A stretch of 64,000 nucleotides of DNA, taken from assembly GCF_900323885.1 (NCBI RefSeq), contig NZ_OOHJ01000006.1, positions 855,946 through 919,945 of the forward strand, read 5' to 3'. This DNA comes from [Actinomadura] parvosata subsp. kistnae (lineage in GTDB: Bacteria; Actinomycetota; Actinomycetes; Streptosporangiales; Streptosporangiaceae). Positions 33,876-41,543 of this stretch are shown here, piece after piece (the first letter of the stretch is position 1; each line of letters opens with the position of its first letter). The notes beneath the pieces were generated by a model. That model saw only the letters and a list, made by a program, of their open reading frames with translations, did not search any database and was not told the DNA's origin. Position numbers and translations under genes: made by a program.

Positions 33876-34769
33876 ATGACGAAGACCTCCGAGCATCGCA
33901 TCGCCGTGATCGGCACGGGCGCCATCGGCAGCGCGGTGACCCGCCGCCTGCTCGAGCACGGCCACGACGTGGTGGTGTGGAACCGCACCCCGGCCCGCCT
34001 CAACCCGCTCGCCACCGCCGGAGCACGACCCGCCGCGTCGGTGAGCGAGGCGGTGTCCTCGGCCACGCTGACCCTGCTCACCCTCACCGACTACACCGCC
34101 GTCCAGGAGTGCCTGGCCGCACTGGACGGCGACCTGTCCGGACGGACGATCGTCGCGATGTGCACCGGCACCCCCGACGACGCGGAACGGGCCGCGCGGC
34201 GGGTGGCCGCCCTGGGAGCGTCCTATCTCGACGCCGGCGTCCAGGCCGCGCCGGAGACGATCGGCACCGGCGCGGCGACCATCCTGTACGGCGGCTCACC
34301 CGAGGCCTTCCAGCGCCACCGCGCGGTCCTGGAGCTGCTGAGCACGCCCCGCTTCGCGGGACAGGCACCCCAAGCGGCCGCGATCTGGGACCTCACCCTG
34401 TTCGGCCTCTGGTACGACGCCCAGCTCGGCCTGCTGCGGGCCCTCGACACCGTACGCGCGGCGGGCATCGACGTCACCGAGTTCGCCGCGAGCGCGGCCG
34501 ACCAGCTCGGGCACGTGGTCACCGGCGCCCCCGGCACAGCCGCGGAGCTGCTGCGGGCCGCCTACCCGGCGGGACCCGCCACCCTGGCCGAGCACCTGAC
34601 CGTCCTGCGCCACCTCATCGGGCTGCGCGACGGCCAGGTGCTCGGCGACGGCGGCCTGCCGGCGGTGGCGGCCAGAATCGAAACGCTCATCGCCCAGGGC
34701 CGCGAAAGTGAGGGCCTGACCGCCACGATCGCCTCGACAACCGCCCAGGCCCCCGCCCGCAGCGCCTGA
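33876..34769 (+). CDS. Imine-reductase-like NAD(P)-dependent dehydrogenase
   Basis: 297 residues. An N-terminal Rossmann domain (IAVIGTGAIGSAVTRRLLEHGHDVVVWNRT) of the 6-phosphogluconate dehydrogenase/beta-hydroxyacid type, then an all-helical C-terminal dimerisation domain of the imine reductase group (LTLFGLWYDAQLGLLRAL, GHVVTG). It should reduce a C=N or C=O bond with NADPH. It stands alone behind a predicted MerR-type promoter and converges with the Tat-SDR gene. Confidence 0.88.
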   Translation: MTKTSEHRIAVIGTGAIGSAVTRRLLEHGHDVVVWNRTPARLNPLATAGARPAASVSEAVSSATLTLLTLTDYTAVQECLAALDGDLSGRTIVAMCTGTPDDAERAARRVAALGASYLDAGVQAAPETIGTGAATILYGGSPEAFQRHRAVLELLSTPRFAGQAPQAAAIWDLTLFGLWYDAQLGLLRALDTVRAAGIDVTEFAASAADQLGHVVTGAPGTAAELLRAAYPAGPATLAEHLTVLRHLIGLRDGQVLGDGGLPAVAARIETLIAQGRESEGLTATIASTTAQAPARSA

Positions 34770-34777
34770 ACCGGGGC

Positions 34778-35760
34778 TCACCGGGACGGGAAGCCGGGCG
34801 GCATGGCCATCGGGCCGCCGCCCAGAGGCCCGCCGCCGACCAGGACGGCCGACCCGGCCATGTAGGAGAACTCGGCGCTCGCCAGCGACACCACGGACCG
34901 GGCGATCTCCTCCTTCGACGCCATCCGGTGCGTGCCGGAGGCGTTCAACGGCCCCCACGCCCGCTTGAACGCCTCCCACACCGCGTCAGGCAGCGACGCC
35001 GGGCGCACCAGCGCGGTGTCGGTCGTGCCGGGACAGATGGCGTTGATCCGGATGCCCTTCGGGCCGTAGTCCATGGCGGCCGTCTCCACGATGCCCTTGA
35101 TCGCCTGCTTGCTGGAGGTGTACGCGGCGCCGCCGGGGCGCCGGGACTCCGAGGCGGTGCAGATGATGACGCCGCCGTGCTCCAGCATGTGCGGCACCTC
35201 GTACTTGATCGACAGGAAGACGCCCCGGGCGTTGGTGTGCTGCACGTCCGTCCAGTCCTCCAGGGTCATCTCGTGCAGCGGCGCCGTCCGGGTGATGCCG
35301 GCGTTGTTGAAGGCGACGTCCAGCCGGCCGAACGCGGCGGCCGTGTCGTCCACGAAACGCCGCAGCTGGTCGGGGTCGCGCACGTCGGCCTGCTGGTAGC
35401 GGGCGGTGCCGCCGGCGTCGCGCAGGTCCCGCTCCACCCGGCGGCCCAGCTCGGCGCGCCGGCCGCAGAAGCCGACCTTCGCCCCCTCGGCGGCGAACGC
35501 CCGGGCCGTGGCCTCCCCGATGCCGGACGTGGCCCCGGTGATCAGGACGACCTTGCCGTCGAAACGCCCGCGCGGCGGCGCCGGGGGCGGCGCGCTGGTC
35601 GGCGGGGCCGTCAGGTACGGCGGGACCGCCACCGCCCCGGCCAGGCCGGCCGCTCCGGCCGCGGCGGCGGCCAGCCCGAAGAAGGCCCGCCGCCCACGCC
35701 GGGTCCCCCGGCCGCCCGCTCCTGAACGCTGTCCTCCCGAACGTTCTCCTGCTCGCTCAC
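34778..35760 (-). CDS. Tat-signal SDR oxidoreductase, probable one-base frameshift near the N-terminus
   Basis: The core is a complete SDR: TGATSGIG, NNAG, Ser in TASES, YTSSK (YxxxK) and a C-terminal VGGG. It is preceded by TRRGRRAFFGLAAAAAGAAGLAGAV, a twin-arginine-type signal, and a Pro-rich linker, so the enzyme should be exported folded with its cofactor. As sequenced the SDR frame has no good start (the nearest is GTG 35794, without a ribosome site). In the next frame a GTG at 35760 with AGGGGTG upstream begins VSEQENVREDSVQERAAGG. Adding one G to the run at 35705-35709 joins it smoothly to TRRGRRAFFG. I take 35760 as the real start. Confidence 0.75.
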
Positions 35761-36027
35761 CGGCACACCCCTGCCCGGCACGCGACCAGGCCACCAGGGC
35801 GGGCGCCGGACGACGCCTCTGCCAGACCACGCTCAAGCCACTCAAAACCCTCACCAATCCCTCCACAAGCCGGATGAGCCGACTGTTCCGCGCGGGCCGG
35901 GGCCGCCGCTTCCGCCGCGCGTCTCGTCCGTCCGGCCAGATGGCGGAGCCGGACAGGCCACAAGGCGGAGCCGGACAGGCCAGTCGGGGGAGCCGCCGCG
36001 CCCAGGCGGCTGCCTACGATCGGGAAG

Positions 36028-37245
36028 GTGATCACACGCTGGACGGAACGCGTCCTCGACGACCGGGCGGCGCTCGTGCGTCTGGCCGGGCTGACGGTCC
36101 TGGCGCTGGGCGACCTGCACCTGCTGCACCGCCCCGCCCGGCTCGCCGACTGGGCGCTGGCGCTCGCGGGCCTCGCGCTCTGCCTGGCGGGCGCGCGCCT
36201 GCCGCTGGCCGCGACGGCCGCGCTGCCGGGGCTGCTCGTCGTGGGCGACCTGATCGGCACGAACGTGGGCGTCCCGCTCAAGGCGATGCTGGCGGTCACG
36301 CTGTTCGAGCTGGCGTTACGGGGACGCGGCCGGCGGGTGGCGTTCGGGGCGGGGACGGCGGGGTTCCTGCTGACCGCGCACGCCATGTCCTCGCACGCCA
36401 TGTCCGTGCCCGCGGCCGAGGTGCCGCCCACCCTCTACCGCCTGTCGATCCTGCTCGGCGTGCCGCTGCTGCTGGGCGCGTACGTGCGCCTGACCCGCGA
36501 GAACGCCCGCCAGGCCCGCGAACGGGCGGCGAGCCTCACCCTCGCGGCGCGCACCGCCGAACGCACCGCCATCGCCCGCGAGCTGCACGACCTGGTGGCG
36601 CACCACGTCTCGTCCATGGTGCTGCGGGTGGGCGTGGCCCGGCACGTGCTGCCGGACGCCGACCCCCGCCTCACGCAGGTGCTCGACGACCTGCACGCCT
36701 CGGCCGGCACCGCGCTGGCGGACCTGCGGCGGCTGGTGACGGTGCTGCGCGACCCCGCGCGCGCGGGCGAAGGGCCGTTCTGCTCGCCGGCCGACCAGGC
36801 GGCGCTGCCGGACGCGCTGGAGCAGGCGGCGGCGCGGGCCCGCGCCACCGGCCTGTCGGTGCACTGCGCGATCGGCCCGCAGGTGGCGCGGCTGGACGCG
36901 GTACGCGCCCTGACCGTGCTGCGGCTGGCACAGGAGGGGCTGGCGAACGCGGCCCAGCACGCCGGGCGGCACGCCTGCGCGCGGATGACGGTGAAGGTGG
37001 AGGACGACGTGGTCAGGCTGGAGATCGCGGACGACGGCGGAGCCGCCCGTCCCGGCACCCGCCGCGCCCCGGGCGCCGGGCACGGGCTGGCCGGGATGGC
37101 CGAGCGGGCCGGGCTGCTCGGCGGGCGGTTCGAGGCGGGACCATCGGGCCGCGGCTGGCGCCTGTACGCCGAGCTGCCGCCGCCCCCCACCCCACAGCCC
37201 CTCCCGCAGGCCGTCGCGCAGCCCGCCGGGCGGGGGGCGGCGTGA
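36028..37245 (+). CDS. Sensor histidine kinase, NarL/DesK type
   Basis: 405 residues. Four or five transmembrane helices (about 15-160) form the sensor part, without an extracellular domain of any size. HisKA_3 dimerisation domain: ARELHDLVAHHVSSMVLRVG with the phosphorylated His in ELHD. HATPase_c follows to about 385 (AQEGLANAAQHA, then ADDGG, then GHGLAGMAERAGLLGG). GTG 36028 starts a few bases after TACGAT, a plausible -10, so a near-leaderless mRNA is possible. Its stop overlaps the response regulator's GTG. Confidence 0.9.
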   Translation: MITRWTERVLDDRAALVRLAGLTVLALGDLHLLHRPARLADWALALAGLALCLAGARLPLAATAALPGLLVVGDLIGTNVGVPLKAMLAVTLFELALRGRGRRVAFGAGTAGFLLTAHAMSSHAMSVPAAEVPPTLYRLSILLGVPLLLGAYVRLTRENARQARERAASLTLAARTAERTAIARELHDLVAHHVSSMVLRVGVARHVLPDADPRLTQVLDDLHASAGTALADLRRLVTVLRDPARAGEGPFCSPADQAALPDALEQAAARARATGLSVHCAIGPQVARLDAVRALTVLRLAQEGLANAAQHAGRHACARMTVKVEDDVVRLEIADDGGAARPGTRRAPGAGHGLAGMAERAGLLGGRFEAGPSGRGWRLYAELPPPPTPQPLPQAVAQPAGRGAA

Positions 37246-37925
37246 TCCGGGTGCTGCTGGCCGACGACCAGAAACTCGTCCGCGTCGGCCTGCGCATGTT
37301 GTGCGAGTCCGACCCCGACGTGGAGGTGGTCGCCGAGGCGGGCGACGGCCAGGAGGCGGTACGGCTGGCGGCCGAGCGGCTGCCCGACGTCATCCTCATG
37401 GACCTGCGCATGCCGGGCGTGGACGGCATCACCGCCACCGAGCGCATCATGGCGGCCCGCCCGTCGAGCCGGATCGTGGCGCTGACCACGTTCGACGACG
37501 ACGATCACCTGTATCCGGCGCTGGCCGCGGGCGCGTTCGGGTTCCTGGTGAAGGACTCGCCGCCGTCCGTGCTGCTGGCGGCGCTGCGCCGCGCGGCGGC
37601 CGGCGAGCCGCCCTTCAGCCCGCCCGTGCTGGAGCGGCTCGTCCGGCACGCCGTACGCGCCCGCCAGCCCCGGCCCGGACGGGCGCCCGAGCCGGCCGGG
37701 CTGGCCGGGTTGAGCCCGCGCGAGCGGGACGTGCTGGCCATGGTCGGCGAAGGGCTGTCCAACCGGAGCATCGCCGAGCGCCTGCACCTGGGGGTCTCCA
37801 CGGTCAAGACGTACGTGGCGAGCCTCATGCGCAAGACCGGCACGGCCAACCGGATCCGGCTGGCCGTGCTCGCCGCCCGCCACTGCGACACGCTCGCCGG
37901 CGAAACCCCGGGAGTGAACGCCTAG
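37242..37925 (+). CDS. LuxR/NarL-family response regulator
   Basis: 227 residues. Receiver domain with VLLADDQ, phosphoacceptor Asp in ILMDLRMPG, and Lys in LVKDS; then a LuxR helix-turn-helix (LSPRERDVLAMVGEGLSNRSIAERLHLGVSTVKTYV). GTG overlaps the kinase stop (GTGA). The pair forms one two-component system whose signal is probably membrane stress or a lipophilic compound. The targets are unknown. The stop overlaps that of the convergent aldo/keto reductase. Confidence 0.92.
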   Translation: MIRVLLADDQKLVRVGLRMLCESDPDVEVVAEAGDGQEAVRLAAERLPDVILMDLRMPGVDGITATERIMAARPSSRIVALTTFDDDDHLYPALAAGAFGFLVKDSPPSVLLAALRRAAAGEPPFSPPVLERLVRHAVRARQPRPGRAPEPAGLAGLSPRERDVLAMVGEGLSNRSIAERLHLGVSTVKTYVASLMRKTGTANRIRLAVLAARHCDTLAGETPGVNA

Positions 37926-38794
37926 CGGCCGATCTTGTCCAGCTCCGCGAGATCCTCCTGCGACAGCCGCAGCCCCGCCCCGGCGACGTTCTCACGCAGG
38001 TGCGCCACCGACGACGTGCCGGGAATGAGCAGGATGTTCGGCGAGCGGTGCAGCAGCCACGCCAGGGCGACCGACATCGGCGTCGCCCCCAGCCGCCCCG
38101 CCACCGCCGACAACGCCGAGGACTGCAACGGGCTGAACCCGCCCAGCGGGAAGAACGGCACGTACGCGATGCCCTCCCGGGCGAGCTCGTCGATCAGCGC
38201 GTCGTCGTCCCGGTGGGCGAGGTTGTACAGGTTCTGCACGCACACGATCGGCGCGATCGACCGTGCCTCGGCGACCTGCTCGGGCGTGGCGTTGCTCACC
38301 CCGAGGTGCCGGATCAGGCCCTGGCGCTGCAGCTCCACCAGCGCCTCGAACGGCTCGGCCAGCGACCCGGGCCGGGGCCCCTGGGCGTCGCCGAGCCGCA
38401 GGTTCACCAGGTCGAGCACCTCGAGGCCGAGGGTGCGCAGGTTCTGCTGGACGGCGTGGCGCAGCTGCTCGGGCCGCCGCGCCGGCGGCCACCCGCCGTG
38501 CTCGTCACGGACCGCGCCGACCTTGGTCGCGATGCGCAGTGAGCGCGGGTACGGGTGCAGCGCCTGGCGGATCAGCTCGTTGGTGACGTCCGGCCCGTAG
38601 GCGGCGGCGGTGTCGATGTGGGTGATCCCGAGCTCGACGGCTGCACGCAGGACCGCGAGCGCGCCGTCACGGTCGGCGGGCGGACCCATGACGCCGGGCC
38701 CGGCCAGCTGCATGGCGCCGTAGCCGAAGCGGGTGACGGTCAGGTCGCCCAGCGTCCAGGTGCCGCCGGGAAGCGAAGGGGAAAGCGTGCTCAT
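37922..38794 (-). CDS. Aldo/keto reductase
   Basis: 290 residues of the AKR barrel type: GITHIDTAAAYGP carries the catalytic Asp and Tyr, IATKVG the Lys. The His position of LVNLRLGD (normally xxxxHxxD) reads Asn-Leu-Arg, a common departure in this AKR subgroup. The C-terminal NADPH motif is IPGTSSVAHLREN. A perfect 20-bp palindrome lies 88 bp upstream and probably regulates it. No regulator gene is adjacent. Confidence 0.88.
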   Translation of the reverse strand: MSTLSPSLPGGTWTLGDLTVTRFGYGAMQLAGPGVMGPPADRDGALAVLRAAVELGITHIDTAAAYGPDVTNELIRQALHPYPRSLRIATKVGAVRDEHGGWPPARRPEQLRHAVQQNLRTLGLEVLDLVNLRLGDAQGPRPGSLAEPFEALVELQRQGLIRHLGVSNATPEQVAEARSIAPIVCVQNLYNLAHRDDDALIDELAREGIAYVPFFPLGGFSPLQSSALSAVAGRLGATPMSVALAWLLHRSPNILLIPGTSSVAHLRENVAGAGLRLSQEDLAELDKIGR

Positions 38795-38882
38795 GCTTGT
38801 GTCTTTCGTGTCGGAATGGTGATCGGGGTGGTGCCGGCCGGCCCCTCGCAGCAGTATGGAAAGCCCGCTGCGCACCGGGAAG

Positions 38883-38902
38883 TACGCACTTCGAAGTGCG
38901 TA
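38883..38902. promoter_or_regulatory. Perfect 20-bp palindrome upstream of the aldo/keto reductase
   Basis: TACGCACTTCGAAGTGCGTA reads the same on both strands. It lies between the divergently placed 5' end of the aldo/keto reductase gene and the 3' end of the oxidase gene. The form suits an HxlR- or MarR-type dimer. The regulator must be encoded elsewhere. Confidence 0.7.
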
Positions 38903-38995
38903 GGCCACCCCCGGGTCAGACGCCCGCTCCTCATTCCCCCTGCACCAGCAAGGTCGGCCCCGCCGCCCAGGCGGGCGGCGGGGCCGGGGGACGGG

Positions 38996-40333
38996 TCAGC
39001 CGAGCACCGGGTAGTTGGCGCGGAAGACGCCGTGCGGGTCGCGGGCCCGTTTGACGTCCCGCAGCCGCGCGAGCGTCCCGGCGGAGAAGGACTGCGCCGC
39101 CGTGTCGCCCGGGGACAGCATCGTGTACGGCTTGCGGCCGCCGATGTAGGCGCCCAGGTCGGCCACGATCTCGGCCTGCCGGGCGCGGGTCGCGGCGGCC
39201 GTGTGCGGCAGGCCGAGGCCCAGCAGTCCCAGCAGGTACGGCTCCGCCACCGCGCCGCTCGCGCCGGCCCCATCGCCGGCCCCATCGCCGGCTCCGTCGC
39301 GGGGCTCGGCCAGCGCCCCGCCCAGGTGCCTGATCTGCACGTTGATGAGCGGATCGATCGGCTCGGCCAGCAGCAGGTCCACCGCATCGGCGTCAAAGCC
39401 GGTGAGGAGTTCGGCGCGGGTGAGGGAGGGGGCCGGGGCGGTCGGTTCGGCGGTGATGGCGCCCAGGTCGGCGAGGGGGACGACGCCGCGGCTGTCGGAG
39501 ATCACGTCGCCGATCTTGTCCAGGCGCGCCAGCAGGCCCTCCGCCTCGTCCTTCCCGCCCAGGTAGGCCAGGTCCAGCGTCACCACCGGCGCGGGCGCGC
39601 CGGGCGGCCGGAGCCGGTTGATCCAGACGCTGAGCTCGCGCGGCGCGAAAGCGGTGAGCTCCAGGAACGCGTCGTAGACCTCCCGGGTACGGTGCTCGGG
39701 CCAGATCACGCGCCCGCCGTACAGGACCGGCACCGGGAACAGCTCCAGCTCCAGGGCGGTCACCAGCGCGTAGTCCCCGCCGCCGCCGCGCAGCGCCCAG
39801 AACAGCTCAGGATCGGACGCGGCGCTCACCCGCTGGGGCTCGCCGTCGGCGTCGACGATGTCGAAGGACCGCACGCTGGCGGAGGCGAAGCCGTGCTTGC
39901 GGCTGAACCAGCCGACGCCGCCGCCCAGCGTGTAGCCGGTCACGCTGACGCCGGGCGCGCTGCCGGACAGGCCCGTCAGCCCGAACGGGCCGGCCGCCGC
40001 CAGCACCTGCCCCCACGTCGCGCCCGCGCCCACCCAGGCCACCCGCTCCCGGACGTCCACCTCCACCTGGTTCAACAGGCCGGTGCGCAGCAGGATCAGC
40101 CCGTCCACGTCACCGGAGGCGCCGTGCCCGCTCGGCTGCGCGGTCACCGTCATCCCCGCCCGGCGGGCGTAGCGCACCAGCGCCGCCACGTCGCCGGCGT
40201 CCGCGGCCTCCACCACGGCCGCCACCGGCTGCCGGACGGTCAGGTTCCAGGCGGTGGTGGCCTGCTCGAAGCCGTCGTCACCGGGCAGCAGCACGCGTCC
40301 CTGGAGCACACCGCGCAGATCGTCGATCATCAT
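38996..40333 (-). CDS. FAD-linked oxidase, berberine-bridge (BBE) type
   Basis: 445 residues. FAD_binding_4 (PCMH) fold: SGHGASGD carries the His used for covalent flavin attachment, and GYTLGGGVGWFSRKHG follows. The C-terminal BBE motif appears as FRANYPVLG in place of the usual N(Y/P)xDL ending. The second flavin-attaching Cys is not obvious. A GAGDGAGDGAGA stretch in the middle comes from a 12-bp tandem repeat (39266-39301). ATG 40333 (followed by a second ATG) has GGGAG upstream. Likely oxidises a secondary metabolite or sugar; the substrate is unknown. Confidence 0.88.
   Translation of the reverse strand: MMIDDLRGVLQGRVLLPGDDGFEQATTAWNLTVRQPVAAVVEAADAGDVAALVRYARRAGMTVTAQPSGHGASGDVDGLILLRTGLLNQVEVDVRERVAWVGAGATWGQVLAAAGPFGLTGLSGSAPGVSVTGYTLGGGVGWFSRKHGFASASVRSFDIVDADGEPQRVSAASDPELFWALRGGGGDYALVTALELELFPVPVLYGGRVIWPEHRTREVYDAFLELTAFAPRELSVWINRLRPPGAPAPVVTLDLAYLGGKDEAEGLLARLDKIGDVISDSRGVVPLADLGAITAEPTAPAPSLTRAELLTGFDADAVDLLLAEPIDPLINVQIRHLGGALAEPRDGAGDGAGDGAGASGAVAEPYLLGLLGLGLPHTAAATRARQAEIVADLGAYIGGRKPYTMLSPGDTAAQSFSAGTLARLRDVKRARDPHGVFRANYPVLG
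39266..39301. repeat. 12-bp tandem repeat, three copies, in the oxidase gene
   Basis: GGCCCCATCGCC occurs twice in a row, then a variant. On the minus strand it codes for GAGD tetrapeptides in a loop of the FAD-linked oxidase. Confidence 0.85.
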
Positions 40334-40382
40334 CGTCTCCCTTTCGGTCGAATGGTCAGAGAATGCGAAGGAATCGGAGGGG

Positions 40383-40772
40383 TCAGGCGCGCACCGCGAC
40401 GCGGGTCTCACGCAGGATCAGCACCCCCGTGACCGCGATCAGCGCCGCCGTCAGCCCATGGATGGCGAACGCGGCCACCGCGGACCCGTGATGCGCCAGG
40501 ACGTTGACCATGTCACCGAACGGCGCCACGGCCACCATCACCAGCACCCACCCCAGCGCCCGCCGCTGCCCCGTCACCATCAGCACGCCCATCGCCAGCC
40601 CCATCGCGATCTCCCTGCTGCCCTTGACGACGTTGAAGCCGCCGCTCTCGGCGGGCCAGTCCGGCAGCCCCGGGAAGACCGTCCCCAGCGGCAGGACGAA
40701 CGACATCCCCAGATAGAGGGTGAACAGGACGACGACGACGGCCAGCACGGTGTTGACCTTCTTCAGCGACAT
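40383..40772 (-). CDS. DUF4267 small membrane protein
   Basis: 129 residues, four hydrophobic helices. The pattern FPGLPDWPAESGGFNVVKGSREIAMGLAMGVLM, then GWVLVMVAVAPFGDMVNVLAHHGS, is that of DUF4267, a family of four-helix membrane proteins of unknown function. ATG 40772 has GAGGAG upstream. It lies 26 bp after the hemerythrin gene and 50 bp before the oxidase gene, all on the minus strand, so the three probably form an operon. Confidence 0.87.
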   Translation of the reverse strand: MSLKKVNTVLAVVVVLFTLYLGMSFVLPLGTVFPGLPDWPAESGGFNVVKGSREIAMGLAMGVLMVTGQRRALGWVLVMVAVAPFGDMVNVLAHHGSAVAAFAIHGLTAALIAVTGVLILRETRVAVRA

Positions 40773-40798
40773 GGTGGTGCTCCTCAAAGAATCGGGGT

Positions 40799-41440
40799 TC
40801 AGCCGCGGACGCGGCGGATGTGACGGGCGTAGCGGGGCCGGCCGGCGACGTACCAGACGACGCGGGCCGCGGCGGGCAGGCCGCGCAGGACCAGGGCCCG
40901 CTCGGCCGGGGACGCCTCCTCCAGGACGGCGCCGAACAGCGCGGGCCCGGCAAGCCCGGCCACCAGGCGCTCACCCAGGCAGGCCCACTCGCGTTCGGTG
41001 AGATACCGGGCCGCCAGCGGCAGGAGAGCGGCCTCCTCGTCGTCGAGATGCTCCAGCAGCACCGCACGGTGATCGCACAACGCGGCCACCACGGTGTCGC
41101 GCTCGTCGCCGCCCGCCGCCGCCTCCCAGGCGGCGACCGCGGCGTCCAGCCGGGCCAGCGTGACGGCGACGCGTTCGTGCTGGGCCTGCATGCGCAGCAC
41201 GACGTCGGCCTCCAGGTCCACCCGCGCCAGCAGCGGCGGCCACAGCAGCTCGTCCTGGCCCTGGTGATGGCGGCGCAGCGCCAGCCGGTAGAGCCGGAAG
41301 TGACCGGCGAGCACCCCGGCACGAGCCGTGTCACCCGGCCGGACGGCCGCGACGAGCTCCATCAGCAGCCGCGACTCACGCCGGAACACACGCCGCAACA
41401 CACGGTGGACGATCCGCACGCCCTGGGTCTCGACGCTCAC
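40799..41440 (-). CDS. Hemerythrin-like HHE domain protein
   Basis: About 213 residues from GTG 41440 (GAGAGG upstream); an ATG six codons earlier is possible. The metal-ligand His/Glu set of the HHE helical bundle is visible: HFRLYRLALRRHHQGQDELLW, QHERV, and CDHRAVLLEHLDDEEAALL. Such proteins hold a di-iron centre that senses or stores oxygen or nitric oxide. It is the first gene of a likely operon with DUF4267 and the FAD-linked oxidase, and is divergent from the SARP-type regulator, which may control it. Confidence 0.85.
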   Translation of the reverse strand: MSVETQGVRIVHRVLRRVFRRESRLLMELVAAVRPGDTARAGVLAGHFRLYRLALRRHHQGQDELLWPPLLARVDLEADVVLRMQAQHERVAVTLARLDAAVAAWEAAAGGDERDTVVAALCDHRAVLLEHLDDEEAALLPLAARYLTEREWACLGERLVAGLAGPALFGAVLEEASPAERALVLRGLPAAARVVWYVAGRPRYARHIRRVRG

Positions 41441-41491
41441 CTTGGTCCCGCCTCTCATCGGTTGCGATGGGTCAAGGCTGCTCCCGCCCCT

Positions 41492-41533
41492 TTGGAGGGG
41501 ACTTGGAGCCCATTTGGAACACCCGCGTACGAT
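41492..41533 (+). promoter_or_regulatory. Three 11-bp-spaced SARP heptamer repeats and -10 box
   Basis: TTGGAGG (41492), TTGGAGC (41503) and TTGGAAC (41514) are direct repeats exactly 11 bp apart. The third ends seven bases before TACGAT (41528-41533). SARP activators bind heptamer repeats with 11-bp period, the last one about 8 bp before the -10. The start codon of the SARP gene (41544) follows directly, so this should be its autoregulated promoter. Confidence 0.75.
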
Positions 41534-41543
41534 GAGCGGAATC

